Positions 8,811 to 17,243 of a DNA stretch of 64,000 bases are shown here, in pieces. Made by a program: the position numbers and the translations under genes. The first letter of the stretch is position 1, and every line of letters begins with the position of its first letter. Origin of the DNA: Oscillospiraceae bacterium (GTDB lineage Bacteria > Bacillota > Clostridia > Oscillospirales > Oscillospiraceae). A model generated the notes under the pieces. The model was not told the origin of the DNA. It searched no databases and saw only the letters and a program-made list of their open reading frames with translations. Location: positions 23,166 through 87,165 of the forward strand of contig JAFQCX010000037.1 of the NCBI GenBank assembly GCA_017416245.1. The letters run 5' to 3'.

Positions 8811-10409
8811 ATGTTTACAGAATCTATGCTGGAATCCATCAAGAAGGTGGAAGCTACCCGTGCAGAAAGAATGGGCACGGAACCCCGCAGAATGACTGCT
8901 GAGGAAAAGAGTGAGCTGCTGAAAGCTTATCACCCCGACTACCGTCCCGAAGGCTTTAAGGAAATTCAGATCGGCCCTAACAAGGGTCAGAAGGCTCCCG
9001 TGGAGCTGGCAGATCTGCTCCACTCCAACAGCCGCCTGCTGAACGAAAATATTGACCTGTCCAAGATCGACTATGATGTGGATGTGCTGGTCATCGGCGG
9101 CGGTGGCGCAGGTTCTTCCGCAGCCATCGAGGCTCACGAAGCCGGCGCAAATGTTATGGTTGTTACCAAGCTGCGAATCGGCGATGCCAACACTATGATG
9201 GCTGAAGGCGGTATTCAGGCTGCGGACAAGGAGAACGACTCTCCCGTACAGCACTATCTGGACGCATTCGGCGGCGGTCACTTTGCTGCCCGTCCCGAAC
9301 TGCTGCGCCGTCTGGTTATGGAAGCCCCGGATGCTATCCGCTGGCTCAACGACCTGGGCGTTATGTTCGACAAGGACGAGGACGGCCGTATGGTAACCAC
9401 CCACGGCGGCGGTACTTCCCGCAAGCGTATGCACGCCTGCAAGGACTACTCCGGCGCAGAAATTATGCGTACCGTTCGGGATGAGGTGCTCAACCGCAAG
9501 ATCCCCGTAGTGGAGTTTACCTCCGCTGTGGAGCTGATCAAGGACGATAAGGGCCAGGTAGCTGGCGCTGTTCTGCTGAATATGGAAACCGGCGATTATA
9601 TGGTAGCCCGCGCCAAGACCGTTATCATCGCCACCGGCGGCGCAGGACGGCTTCACTATCAGAATTTCCCCACTTCCAATCACTACGGCGCTACCGCAGA
9701 CGGCCTGATCCTGGGCTACCGCGCCGGCGCGCCTCTGCTGTACCAGGATACCATTCAGTATCACCCCACCGGCGTGGCATACCCCAGCCAGATCTTTGGC
9801 GCGCTGGTCACAGAGAAGGTCCGTTCCATCGGCGCTATGCTGGTGAATAAGGACGGCGAAGCTTATGCCCATCCTTTGGAAACAAGAGATGTTTCCGCAT
9901 CTGCCATCATCCGCGAATGCGCCAATGGCAAGGGCGTGGACACCCCTCTGGGCAGCGGTGTTTGGCTGGATACGCCTATGATCGAGCTGCTCCACGGTGA
10001 GGGCACCATCGAAAAAAGAATTCCTGCAATGCTGCGTATGTACTTAAACTACGGCATTGATATGCGAAAAGTCCCGATCCTGGTCTACCCCACCCTCCAC
10101 TATCAGAACGGCGGTCTGGAGATCGGCGGCGATGGCTTCACCAAGGCCATCCCCAACCTGCTGGTTGCCGGCGAAGCCGTTGGCGGCATCCACGGACGTA
10201 ACCGTTTGATGGGTAACAGTCTGCTGGATATCATCGTTTTTGGCCGTAATGCCGGCAAGGCTGCTGCTGCGAAAGCCAAGGAAGTGAAGCTGGGTGAAAT
10301 GAATTTGGATCACATAACTGCCTATACTGAAGAACTGAAGAAGGCCGGTATCCGGCAGGAGGGTGTTTCTCCTCTGCTGCTTCCCAAATATGCCCGCCAC
10401 GAGAGATAA
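8811..10409 (+). CDS. Fumarate reductase flavoprotein-like subunit (FrdA/TfrA type)
   Basis: A 532-residue FAD protein of the FrdA/SdhA/NadB family. FAD fold at DVLVIGGGGAGSS (91-103). Active-site positions of fumarate reductases are kept: HPTG at 318-321, R359 in ETRDVSASAI, H430 in LHYQNGG, and R465 in GRNRLMGNSL. The His that binds FAD covalently in FrdA/SdhA is Asn (N127, in ANTMMAEGG), so FAD should be non-covalent, as in L-aspartate oxidase. An 85-90 residue N-terminal extension precedes the FAD fold, and the C-terminal helical domain is shortened. The neighbouring fumarase and FrdB-like genes favour fumarate reduction over aspartate oxidation (no nadA/nadC nearby). Confidence 0.82.
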   Translation: MFTESMLESIKKVEATRAERMGTEPRRMTAEEKSELLKAYHPDYRPEGFKEIQIGPNKGQKAPVELADLLHSNSRLLNENIDLSKIDYDVDVLVIGGGGAGSSAAIEAHEAGANVMVVTKLRIGDANTMMAEGGIQAADKENDSPVQHYLDAFGGGHFAARPELLRRLVMEAPDAIRWLNDLGVMFDKDEDGRMVTTHGGGTSRKRMHACKDYSGAEIMRTVRDEVLNRKIPVVEFTSAVELIKDDKGQVAGAVLLNMETGDYMVARAKTVIIATGGAGRLHYQNFPTSNHYGATADGLILGYRAGAPLLYQDTIQYHPTGVAYPSQIFGALVTEKVRSIGAMLVNKDGEAYAHPLETRDVSASAIIRECANGKGVDTPLGSGVWLDTPMIELLHGEGTIEKRIPAMLRMYLNYGIDMRKVPILVYPTLHYQNGGLEIGGDGFTKAIPNLLVAGEAVGGIHGRNRLMGNSLLDIIVFGRNAGKAAAAKAKEVKLGEMNLDHITAYTEELKKAGIRQEGVSPLLLPKYARHER

Positions 10410-10421
10410 AGAGGTGCGGTA

Positions 10422-11564
10422 ATGGAGTGGATCAAAAATTACTGGAGCAGTATTGTTACCAACGAATTGTTTATGGTTTTTGCAATCCTTGCTCTGGGCT
10501 ATATCATTGGACGAATCACCGTGTGTGGTTTGAATCTGGGCTCTGCCGGCGTTCTGCTGGTCGCTCTGGTGTTCGGCCATTTTGGCGTTACGATCCCCGA
10601 TGTAGTCGGAGATATCGGCCTTGTCCTGTTTGTAACGGCGGTAGGTCTTATTGCCGGTCCTAAGTTCTTTCGAAATTTCAAGATCAATGCCAAGTCCTAT
10701 GTCTTACTGGGCGTGATCATCATTGTGGCCGGCGCTTTGACTTGCCTGGCCGGTGTTTACCTGCTGGGTGTTCCGTCCGATGTAAGCGCAGGTCTGCTGG
10801 CCGGCGCACTCACCAGCACCCCCGGTCTGGGCGCTGCCAAGGAAGCGGTTGCCACCCCCGGTAACGCCGCTGCCGGATATAGCATTGCCTATATCTTTGG
10901 CGTTGTGGGTGTTGTCCTGTTTGTGCAGATCATTCCCAAGCTGCTGAAGGTGGATATGGAGAGCGAGCGGGAAAAATTCACCTCCGCTTCCGGCGTAGAG
11001 CTTAAGAGCGAAGGGAAAAAGCTGCTGGAATTGGACAGCATGGGCTTCTGCGCTCTGGCTATTACCGTTGTGCTGGGTATTTTCCTTGCCAAGCTGAAAA
11101 TCGGCAACTTCTCTCTGGGCAGCTCCGGCGGTCCTCTGATCTTAGGCTTGATCATCGGCCATTTCGGCAAGGTAGGCCCTGTTAGCCTGAAGGTTCAAAA
11201 GTCTGTGCTGGAAGCCGTTCGGGAACTGGGTCTGGTGCTGTTCCTGTTGGGTGCCGGCGTGGAAGGTGGCGCGGGTTTCCTGCAATGCCTGGCAGAAAAC
11301 GGCGGTGTTAAGCTGTTCATCGTTGGCGCGTTCATCACCCTGATTCCTATGTTCGTAGGCTATTTCTTCGCCAGAAAGATCCTGAAGCTGGACATTCTCA
11401 ATGCCCTGGGCTCTATCTGCGGCGGTATGACCAGCACACCTGCCCTGGGCAGTCTGATCCGGGTCGCAGGCACAGACGATGTGGCCGCTGCCTATGCAGC
11501 CACCTACCCCTTTGCGCTTGTATGCGTTGTGCTGGCTTGCCAGCTGATCGGAATGATTTCGTGA
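10422..11564 (+). CDS. AspT/YidE-family (AAEx) carrier, probable dicarboxylate exporter
   Basis: A 380-residue membrane protein with two homologous halves, each with the family signature: ALTSTPGLGAAKEA (about 127-140) and MTSTPALGSLIR (about 340-351). This is the aspartate:alanine exchanger family, which also contains the Corynebacterium succinate exporter SucE. Relatives such as YidE (about 550 residues) carry two TrkA_C domains between the halves. Here they are absent, which accounts for the short length. Placed between fumarate reductase and fumarase genes, export of succinate or exchange against malate or aspartate is the natural inference. SD AAAGAGGTGCGG. Confidence 0.78.
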   Translation: MEWIKNYWSSIVTNELFMVFAILALGYIIGRITVCGLNLGSAGVLLVALVFGHFGVTIPDVVGDIGLVLFVTAVGLIAGPKFFRNFKINAKSYVLLGVIIIVAGALTCLAGVYLLGVPSDVSAGLLAGALTSTPGLGAAKEAVATPGNAAAGYSIAYIFGVVGVVLFVQIIPKLLKVDMESEREKFTSASGVELKSEGKKLLELDSMGFCALAITVVLGIFLAKLKIGNFSLGSSGGPLILGLIIGHFGKVGPVSLKVQKSVLEAVRELGLVLFLLGAGVEGGAGFLQCLAENGGVKLFIVGAFITLIPMFVGYFFARKILKLDILNALGSICGGMTSTPALGSLIRVAGTDDVAAAYAATYPFALVCVVLACQLIGMIS

Positions 11565-11585
11565 TACATTAGGAGGAATTGATAA

Positions 11586-12428
11586 ATGCGTGAGATCCAG
11601 GTATCTGCCATCACAGATGTGGTGGAGAAGCTGTGTATTGAAGCAAATACGCACCTGCCCGGTGATGTAAAATGCGCCATTGAAACCTGCCGCGCCTGTG
11701 AGGACAGCAGCTTTGCCCAGAGCGTTTTGGATAAGATCATTGAAAACTATCAGATTGCCGACAATGAAAACGTTCCCATCTGCCAGGATACAGGTATGGC
11801 CTGTGTATTTTTGGAGATCGGACAGGATGTCCACCTGGTGGGTGGCGATCTGCGTGAGGCTGTGGACGAGGGCGTCCGCCGGGGCTACGACAAGGGCTAC
11901 CTGCGCAAGAGCGTAGTTGGCGACCCGGTTCGTCGCGGCAACACCGGCGACAACACCCCCGCTATGCTCTACACCGAGATCGTGCCCGGCGAAAATGTGA
12001 AGATCACCGTAGGCCCCAAGGGCTTTGGCAGTGAGAATATGAGCGCCATTCGGATGTTCAAGCCCTCCGCCGGTCTGCAGGGTATTAAGGATTTTATTCT
12101 GGAAACGGTGGAAACTGCCGGCCCTAACCCCTGCCCTCCTATGGTGATCGGCGTGGGCATCGGCGGCACCTTCGATAAGGCCGCCCTGCTGGCTAAGAAA
12201 GCCATTATGCGTCCTTTGGACACCCACCATCCCGATCCTTTCTATGCAGATCTGGAAAAGGAGATGCTGGAGAAGGTCAATGGGCTGGGCATCGGCCCTC
12301 AGGGCTTCGGTGGAAAAACCACCGCTATCGGCCTGAACATTGAAACTATGCCCACCCATATTGCAGGTATGCCCTGCGCCATCAACATCAACTGCCACGT
12401 GACCCGGCATAAAACGGAGGTGCTGTAA
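11586..12428 (+). CDS. fumA: Class I fumarate hydratase, alpha subunit
   Basis: A 280-residue protein of the FumA N-terminal/TtdA family, the oxygen-sensitive [4Fe-4S] hydro-lyases that interconvert malate and fumarate. Recognisable segments include PICQDTGMACVF (about 59-70), PKGFGSENMSA and the GIGGTFDKAALLAKKA stretch. Class I enzymes in anaerobes often split into alpha and beta subunits, as here: the beta gene begins right after this stop. L-tartrate dehydratase is the close alternative, but the fumarate reductase context favours fumarase. Strong SD AGGAGGAATTGATAA. Confidence 0.88.
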   Translation: MREIQVSAITDVVEKLCIEANTHLPGDVKCAIETCRACEDSSFAQSVLDKIIENYQIADNENVPICQDTGMACVFLEIGQDVHLVGGDLREAVDEGVRRGYDKGYLRKSVVGDPVRRGNTGDNTPAMLYTEIVPGENVKITVGPKGFGSENMSAIRMFKPSAGLQGIKDFILETVETAGPNPCPPMVIGVGIGGTFDKAALLAKKAIMRPLDTHHPDPFYADLEKEMLEKVNGLGIGPQGFGGKTTAIGLNIETMPTHIAGMPCAININCHVTRHKTEVL

Positions 12429-12986
12429 ATGGAAAAGCATATTACTCTGCCTCTGACCGAGGAGCTTGCCAAAAGCCTGAAGGCCGGTGATATTGTCTAT
12501 TTGACCGGCACGATCTATACCTCCCGGGATGCAGGTCACAAGCGGATGTGCGAAACCCTTGCCAAGGGCGAGCCCCTTCCCTTTGACCCTAAGGATGCAA
12601 CCATCTATTATGTAGGCCCCACCCCCGCCAAGCCCGGACAGGTCATCGGCTCTGCCGGTCCTACCACCTCCGGCCGTATGGATGCCTATGCCCCCACCAT
12701 GATGTCTGTGGGCGCAAGAGGTATGATCGGCAAGGGCGCAAGATTGCCCGAGGTAGTAGACGCTATGAAGCAGTATTCCGGTGTCTATTTCGGCGCTATC
12801 GGCGGTGCAGGCGCATTACTTGCCAAGTGCATTAAAAAGTGCGAGCTGATCGCCTATGAGGATCTGGGCGCAGAGGCTCTGCGCAAGCTTTATGTGGAGG
12901 ATATGCCTCTGTTCGTCATCATCGACAGTGAGGGCAATAACCTCTACGAATCCGGCAGACAAGAATATCTTGCCGCCCGGGGCTAA
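12429..12986 (+). CDS. fumB: Class I fumarate hydratase, beta subunit
   Basis: A 185-residue protein of the FumA C-terminal/TtdB family. It contains the YVGPTPAKPGQVIGSAGPTT segment (about 58-77), which lines the active site, and IGKGARLPE. It forms the [4Fe-4S] enzyme with the preceding alpha subunit, from which it is separated by 0 nt (SD ACGGAGGTGC lies inside the alpha gene). Last gene of the 12-gene operon. No clear terminator follows within the next 100 bp, so read-through into the GH43-like gene is possible. Confidence 0.88.
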   Translation: MEKHITLPLTEELAKSLKAGDIVYLTGTIYTSRDAGHKRMCETLAKGEPLPFDPKDATIYYVGPTPAKPGQVIGSAGPTTSGRMDAYAPTMMSVGARGMIGKGARLPEVVDAMKQYSGVYFGAIGGAGALLAKCIKKCELIAYEDLGAEALRKLYVEDMPLFVIIDSEGNNLYESGRQEYLAARG

Positions 12987-13089
12987 GAGAAAATCGAAAC
13001 TGCATTCAAGTAGGAATCATTACAGAAATTCCAAGCAATATTTCACGGAACCGACCTGTCCGCAACAACAGGAAAGGATGGTTTGTTTT

Positions 13090-14541
13090 ATGAAAGCAAC
13101 CTATTGCAACCCCTTATGCGTCGAAAAAATCGGAAGCGGAAGATGGCTTGATATGCACCTGTCCAAGCAGGACATCAGCAGCTTTGCGGATTATCGTTCC
13201 ATTTCTGACCCCAGTGTTATATATCACCAGGGAAAATGGATCATGTATGCAAGCTACAGCCTTGCTCATGTCACCGAAGACTTTGTCCATTGGGAGAAAG
13301 TGGATATTGGAGTAGAGCATCTGCGCTATAGTCCTGCCGTGGTAGAGTTTCGCGGAAAGTGGTATCTAAGCGGTCACTCCATGCCCGAAATGTATGTTGC
13401 AGATTCCCCGCTCGGTCCATTTACCCACTGTGGAAATCTCACTGATATGCACGGCAACGAAATGTCTGTTCCCGATGGTTGTTATTTTGCAGAGAATGAC
13501 AGACTGTATTTTTACTGGTGCGCTGTACGGGAACCTGAGCAAAACGAAGATGTGGAGCTTATTATCGGAACCGTCGGCGCTGAATGTGACCCTGATGAGC
13601 CTTGGAAGCTGATTTCTGAGCCTGTATGGATAAACACCTTTACCCCGTCAAAAGAGTGGGAACGCCACGGCGAATACAACCAGAACGAGCGTATCGGTTG
13701 GACTGAAGGACAATGGATGATCAAGATAGGAAATCGCTATTACCTTCTTTATTCCGGAAGCGGAACTCAGTATTCCAGCTATGCCTGCGGAATCCTGTAT
13801 TCCGACGAAGGCCCTCTTACAGGATTTCGCCGGCAGGAAAAACATGATCCGTTAACGCGTAAGAGATACGGACTTCTCCGCGGTGCAGGTCACGGAAGCA
13901 TTGCAGAGGGACCTGACAAGTCTTATTGGATATTCTACACCTATTTCTTCGGTCACAATTATAAATTTGAACGCAGGATAGGTATGGATCCCCTCGGAAT
14001 TGATGAAAACGGCGAGCTTTTCTGTCCTGCCCTTACGGAAACACCCCAGTTTGCACCGGGCGTTCTGAAAAATCCGGAAAATGGCAATGATGCAGGCCTT
14101 CTGCCGCTTACATTCTTCCAGCCGGTTAACGCATCCAGCTTTGTCCCCGGCCGTGAGCCGATTTATGCAACGGATGACAGTGCGATCACCTGGTGGCAGC
14201 CTGAAGCTTCCGACAAGGAGAAAACCCTTGAAATTGACCTTGCCGCAAAAAAAGGATATCATATTGAGGCTATGCGCATTATCTGGCGTGATATCGGTAT
14301 GGAAACCCTTGACGGGATCAATCCCGGAGCATTCCAGTATAAGGTTGAATATACCTCTCCTGATTCCGATGAATGGAAGATGCTCCTTGATGCATCCCGC
14401 AACGAAAAGGACTATTGCGTTGACTACCGCACATTCGAAACGGTAACAGCGCAAAAAGTTCGGCTCACTGTGCTGGGCGCACCGGAGGGAATCGAGCCCG
14501 GTGTCACAAGCTTCACGGTATTCGGAAAATGCGCCCATTAG
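13090..14541 (+). CDS. GH43-like five-bladed beta-propeller protein with C-terminal F5/8-type domain
   Basis: A 483-residue protein. Residues about 30-330 form a GH43/GH62/GH117-like propeller (SDPSVIYHQGKWIMYAS near 40, SPAVVEFRGKWYLSGHS near 81, repeated W/Y-rich blade ends). Residues about 355-480 look like a galactose-binding-like (F5/8, CBM32-type) jelly roll. There is no signal peptide, so it probably acts in the cytoplasm on imported oligosaccharides. ATG 13090 follows GGAAAGGATG. The in-frame codons upstream of it read through the end of the fumarase gene region and are not likely coding. The substrate is unknown. Arabinofuranosidase or galactosidase activities are typical of such folds. 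Confidence 0.72.
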   Translation: MKATYCNPLCVEKIGSGRWLDMHLSKQDISSFADYRSISDPSVIYHQGKWIMYASYSLAHVTEDFVHWEKVDIGVEHLRYSPAVVEFRGKWYLSGHSMPEMYVADSPLGPFTHCGNLTDMHGNEMSVPDGCYFAENDRLYFYWCAVREPEQNEDVELIIGTVGAECDPDEPWKLISEPVWINTFTPSKEWERHGEYNQNERIGWTEGQWMIKIGNRYYLLYSGSGTQYSSYACGILYSDEGPLTGFRRQEKHDPLTRKRYGLLRGAGHGSIAEGPDKSYWIFYTYFFGHNYKFERRIGMDPLGIDENGELFCPALTETPQFAPGVLKNPENGNDAGLLPLTFFQPVNASSFVPGREPIYATDDSAITWWQPEASDKEKTLEIDLAAKKGYHIEAMRIIWRDIGMETLDGINPGAFQYKVEYTSPDSDEWKMLLDASRNEKDYCVDYRTFETVTAQKVRLTVLGAPEGIEPGVTSFTVFGKCAH

Positions 14542-14600
14542 GATTCTGCTTTTAAGAATTTGCGCCATTGGTGGCAGCAAACATCTATGATTTAACGAAA

Positions 14601-14640
14601 AAGAGCTAACCGCTTTTGAACAAGTCGGTTAGCTCTTTTT
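14601..14640. terminator. Bidirectional terminator between convergent glycosidase genes
   Basis: A 12-bp perfect stem (14601-14612 with 14626-14637) flanked by A-rich and T-rich runs. It can serve both the + strand GH43-like gene and the - strand hydrolase ending at 14685. Confidence 0.85.
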
Positions 14641-14684
14641 ATTTCCTATATAAGAATCCCTATGCGATATTCTGTCATATGTCT

Positions 14685-17093
14685 TTATTTGCAGTAGCGG
14701 ATGGTAACAGGTGACATAAGGCCACTGCTTAAGGTGTCCCGCTCAAACTGCTTGGCAACCTTATGGTAAGGTCCGATAATGTGATACGGAATCTCATCCA
14801 GCCACTTGGTTGCGGTATACTGATTGGCCGGCGTATTGGTCACCCGGACCAGCAAGGTGTTTTCCTTTTGCAGCTGCGACCGTTCTGCCGTGCAGGTAAA
14901 GGGCGCGAAGCAGCAGGTGCCAAGGGATTCCCCATTCAAGGTCACATCGCAGGAATAACCCACCTTGCCCAGATCGATCAGGATACTGTCCGGGATCTGA
15001 TCCAGGGTAAACTGCATACGGTACAGCACCGTGCCGGAAAAAGCCTCCCCGTACAGTTCACACCAGTCACCGGGTACCGCTGGCCGGTACTCCTCGCTGA
15101 TCTCGTGCTTTTCGAAGTTCTCATCTCCGATCACAAATGCAGATTCCCGCTTCATCTCAAACGCCTCAATGGAGATCTGCACATCGCCGTATTCTCTGCG
15201 CGCCTTTGCATCATAGCTTTCCGGCGTCACAAGGAACACCTTGCCCTCACCGGATGCCAAGGTCAGCGGCCTGCCGTCATAAACATATAACGCGCCGTCC
15301 ATGGCATCCAGCTCGTAAATATTGCCACATTCTCTGAACTGCACCGTGACCGAGTCGGTTTCGGTGTGCTCATTGGTAATGAGATAAAACATTCCGTTGT
15401 CTGCCCGGCGCTTTGCCAGATTGACCTTTACGCCCGTGATCTCTGCGCCCCGTTCTACCTTTTCAACCTCCCCGGCGCAGACCACCTGTCCGCCCTGGGC
15501 CTTGAACGCATCCAGCACGCTGCCGGCTGCTTTCGTAACTGTAACTGCTTCCGGGATGACAACCGACGTGTATGCTGCCGTGCCGGTCACCAGCGCTCCA
15601 TTTTTGATCCGGGCAGTTTCCAGGAAATCATCGTCAATAATGTCACAGGGTGTATGCCGGGCCTCCAGCGCAAACACCGCATCATCAAAGGCCTTTGCTG
15701 CCGCCTGCGCCTGGCTGCCGCCGGACCAAAGGTCGGTCATAGGCATATACACCGCGCATTTGTTTTCCGGCACACCCAGCGCCATCAGGTAGGACATTCT
15801 TGCCGTGTACCCACAGTAGTCCTTTAAATGCCGCCAAGTAGGCAGCAGCGGCATAAATGCAGGCCGGGCGTCCTTCCGATTCAGTCCTGAGAAAGAATAA
15901 TTAGTCAGCATAATGTTGATCATATTGATGCCACGGGACATTTGATACAACATTACATATCGCATCTGGTCAAAGGTCAGTCCTGCGCCGTAAATGGAAA
16001 ACGACTCGGACATGGTGTAAGGATTGCCGGTCTGGTTGGCTGCGGAACCGGCAAACCGGGGGAAGAAATGATTCTTCTGTCCGGGGAAGATCTGCCGCCA
16101 GATGGTATCGATACCCGGCATATCAAAGCAGCGCAGCTGGCGCATCAAATGGAAAAAGCCCTGGCCTTTGCTGAGGGTCACATGTTCATCGTCCAGGTGG
16201 CCGGTAAAGAGCAGGCCGTTGTCCCGGCACCAATTCCGGCACTTGAGGAAAAAGTTTTCCGCAAAGGTCTCTGCCAGCAGATCGTAGTAATCGATCCGAA
16301 GCTGCTTGCCTGCATCATCTACATCCGTATCCGGGTCGGTGACCAGCTCCGGCAAACGATCCAGCAGGTCATAGCCATAGCGCTCCCGGAACTTTTCCGT
16401 AAAGCCCTGGGGAAAACCAAACCGGCTGGCGAAGGGCTCGTCGGTAAACACCGCCACCATACTCTTGCCAAACATATGCCCCAGATGCTTCTTATACTGC
16501 TCGTGGGTCAGCCGAATGAACTCATCCACCGTCTCAGCATCGCTGATGTTGGGGAAAATGCCGCCACGGGGCTTGAAATAGTATTCCGTTATGGGTTTCT
16601 CGCTTTCAAATCCCGCCGCAATACGCTTTCCCTCGCAGAATGCCGCCACGGCGTTTTCTCCCGGAACATAGGGCGATGCCGTTTCACGGGTTGCCATCAG
16701 CTTGTACATCAAATGGGGCTTGTTCTTCAGCACTTGACCGCAGGCGCTGCCCGAGGGCCATCCGCCTTCATCGTACAGCCAAAGCTGCATTCCCTTTTCC
16801 GCTGCGTACTCCGCCGCATAGCGATATACGTCAAAATATGCTTCCGTCAAATAGTCGGGTGCCATAGTAGTGGGCATAGTATCGGGCCGGAATTCCTTGG
16901 GCTCCGGCAGAATGTAAAGCACCCGCACATCGTTTGCCGCATACTGGTCCAGCTGTTCCTTGATGCCCTCCTTGGTAACCGGCTGTGACCAGACCCAGCT
17001 GAAGGCCGGATAGAACTCCGTCCGCGGCGCCAGGAATCCCTCCCGTGAAAAGGCGGAATCGTTGACAGGCTGATTGGTATGGGAATATTTCAT
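14685..17093 (-). CDS. Glycoside hydrolase, GH106-like (putative alpha-L-rhamnosidase)
   Basis: An 802-residue cytosolic protein. The N-terminal half is a TIM-barrel hydrolase with WLYDEGGWPSG (about 105-115) and VAVFTDEPFASRFG (about 213-226), segments typical of GH106 alpha-L-rhamnosidases and related unclassified glycosidases. The C-terminal about 150 residues (DWCELYGEAFSGTVLYR onward) form a GH2-like sugar-binding jelly roll. No signal peptide is seen, so it should act on imported rhamnosylated oligosaccharides. rhaB and rhaA lie 12 kb away on the other strand, which supports rhamnose as product. SD AGGAGGTGCC precedes ATG 17093. It is transcribed alone, since terminators lie on both sides. 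Confidence 0.7.
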   Translation of the reverse strand: MKYSHTNQPVNDSAFSREGFLAPRTEFYPAFSWVWSQPVTKEGIKEQLDQYAANDVRVLYILPEPKEFRPDTMPTTMAPDYLTEAYFDVYRYAAEYAAEKGMQLWLYDEGGWPSGSACGQVLKNKPHLMYKLMATRETASPYVPGENAVAAFCEGKRIAAGFESEKPITEYYFKPRGGIFPNISDAETVDEFIRLTHEQYKKHLGHMFGKSMVAVFTDEPFASRFGFPQGFTEKFRERYGYDLLDRLPELVTDPDTDVDDAGKQLRIDYYDLLAETFAENFFLKCRNWCRDNGLLFTGHLDDEHVTLSKGQGFFHLMRQLRCFDMPGIDTIWRQIFPGQKNHFFPRFAGSAANQTGNPYTMSESFSIYGAGLTFDQMRYVMLYQMSRGINMINIMLTNYSFSGLNRKDARPAFMPLLPTWRHLKDYCGYTARMSYLMALGVPENKCAVYMPMTDLWSGGSQAQAAAKAFDDAVFALEARHTPCDIIDDDFLETARIKNGALVTGTAAYTSVVIPEAVTVTKAAGSVLDAFKAQGGQVVCAGEVEKVERGAEITGVKVNLAKRRADNGMFYLITNEHTETDSVTVQFRECGNIYELDAMDGALYVYDGRPLTLASGEGKVFLVTPESYDAKARREYGDVQISIEAFEMKRESAFVIGDENFEKHEISEEYRPAVPGDWCELYGEAFSGTVLYRMQFTLDQIPDSILIDLGKVGYSCDVTLNGESLGTCCFAPFTCTAERSQLQKENTLLVRVTNTPANQYTATKWLDEIPYHIIGPYHKVAKQFERDTLSSGLMSPVTIRYCK

Positions 17094-17109
17094 ATGGCAC
17101 CTCCTGAAA

Positions 17110-17123
17110 TGAAAGCACTTTTC
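17110..17123 (-). promoter_or_regulatory. cre-like site upstream of the GH106-like gene
   Basis: TGAAAGCACTTTTC resembles the CcpA/LacI-type catabolite operator (two half-sites around a CG-like centre; here the centre is CA). It lies between the candidate promoter and the start codon, a position suited to roadblock repression. Confidence 0.3.
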
Positions 17124-17138
17124 TTTTAGATTATCCCT

Positions 17139-17167
17139 ACTTTACCACCTTCCCCAACCCATGTCAA
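17139..17167 (-). promoter_or_regulatory. Candidate promoter of the GH106-like gene
   Basis: On the - strand, TTGACA (17167-17162), 17-bp spacer, TAAAGT (17144-17139). The -35 is perfect, the -10 is poor. Confidence 0.4.
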
Positions 17168-17181
17168 CAAATTTTACCTTT

Positions 17182-17213
17182 AAAAAATGCTCTGCTTTTT
17201 TATAGCAGAGCAT
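17182..17213 (-). terminator. Terminator of the beta-propeller gene
   Basis: Stem 17187-17195 with 17205-17213 (9 bp). On the - strand it is followed by TTTTTT. It isolates the downstream GH106-like gene from this one. Confidence 0.75.
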
Positions 17214-17243
17214 CTTTTTTATGACAGGAAAATAATGGGATCC

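Noticed and set aside
8091-9995. Open frame of 634 codons on the - strand across frdB/frdA
   Set aside because: It is antisense to genes with clear family motifs, has no SD, and its product is Gly/His/Ala/Val-rich low-quality sequence typical of a codon-bias shadow.
8811-10409. L-aspartate oxidase (NadB)
   Set aside because: It shares the non-covalent FAD feature, but a FrdB-like partner is adjacent and nadA/nadC are absent.
11142-12539. Long - strand frame across the carrier and fumarase genes
   Set aside because: Shadow of conserved genes, no ribosome binding site, no recognisable domain.
11586-12986. L-tartrate dehydratase (TtdAB) interpretation
   Set aside because: Possible from sequence alone, but the operon contains fumarate reductase-type genes and no tartrate genes.
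12856-13089. N-terminal extension of the GH43-like protein into the fumarase gene
   Set aside because: The extra codons overlap fumB, encode Arg/Ser/Cys-rich sequence and lack an SD; ATG 13090 has one.
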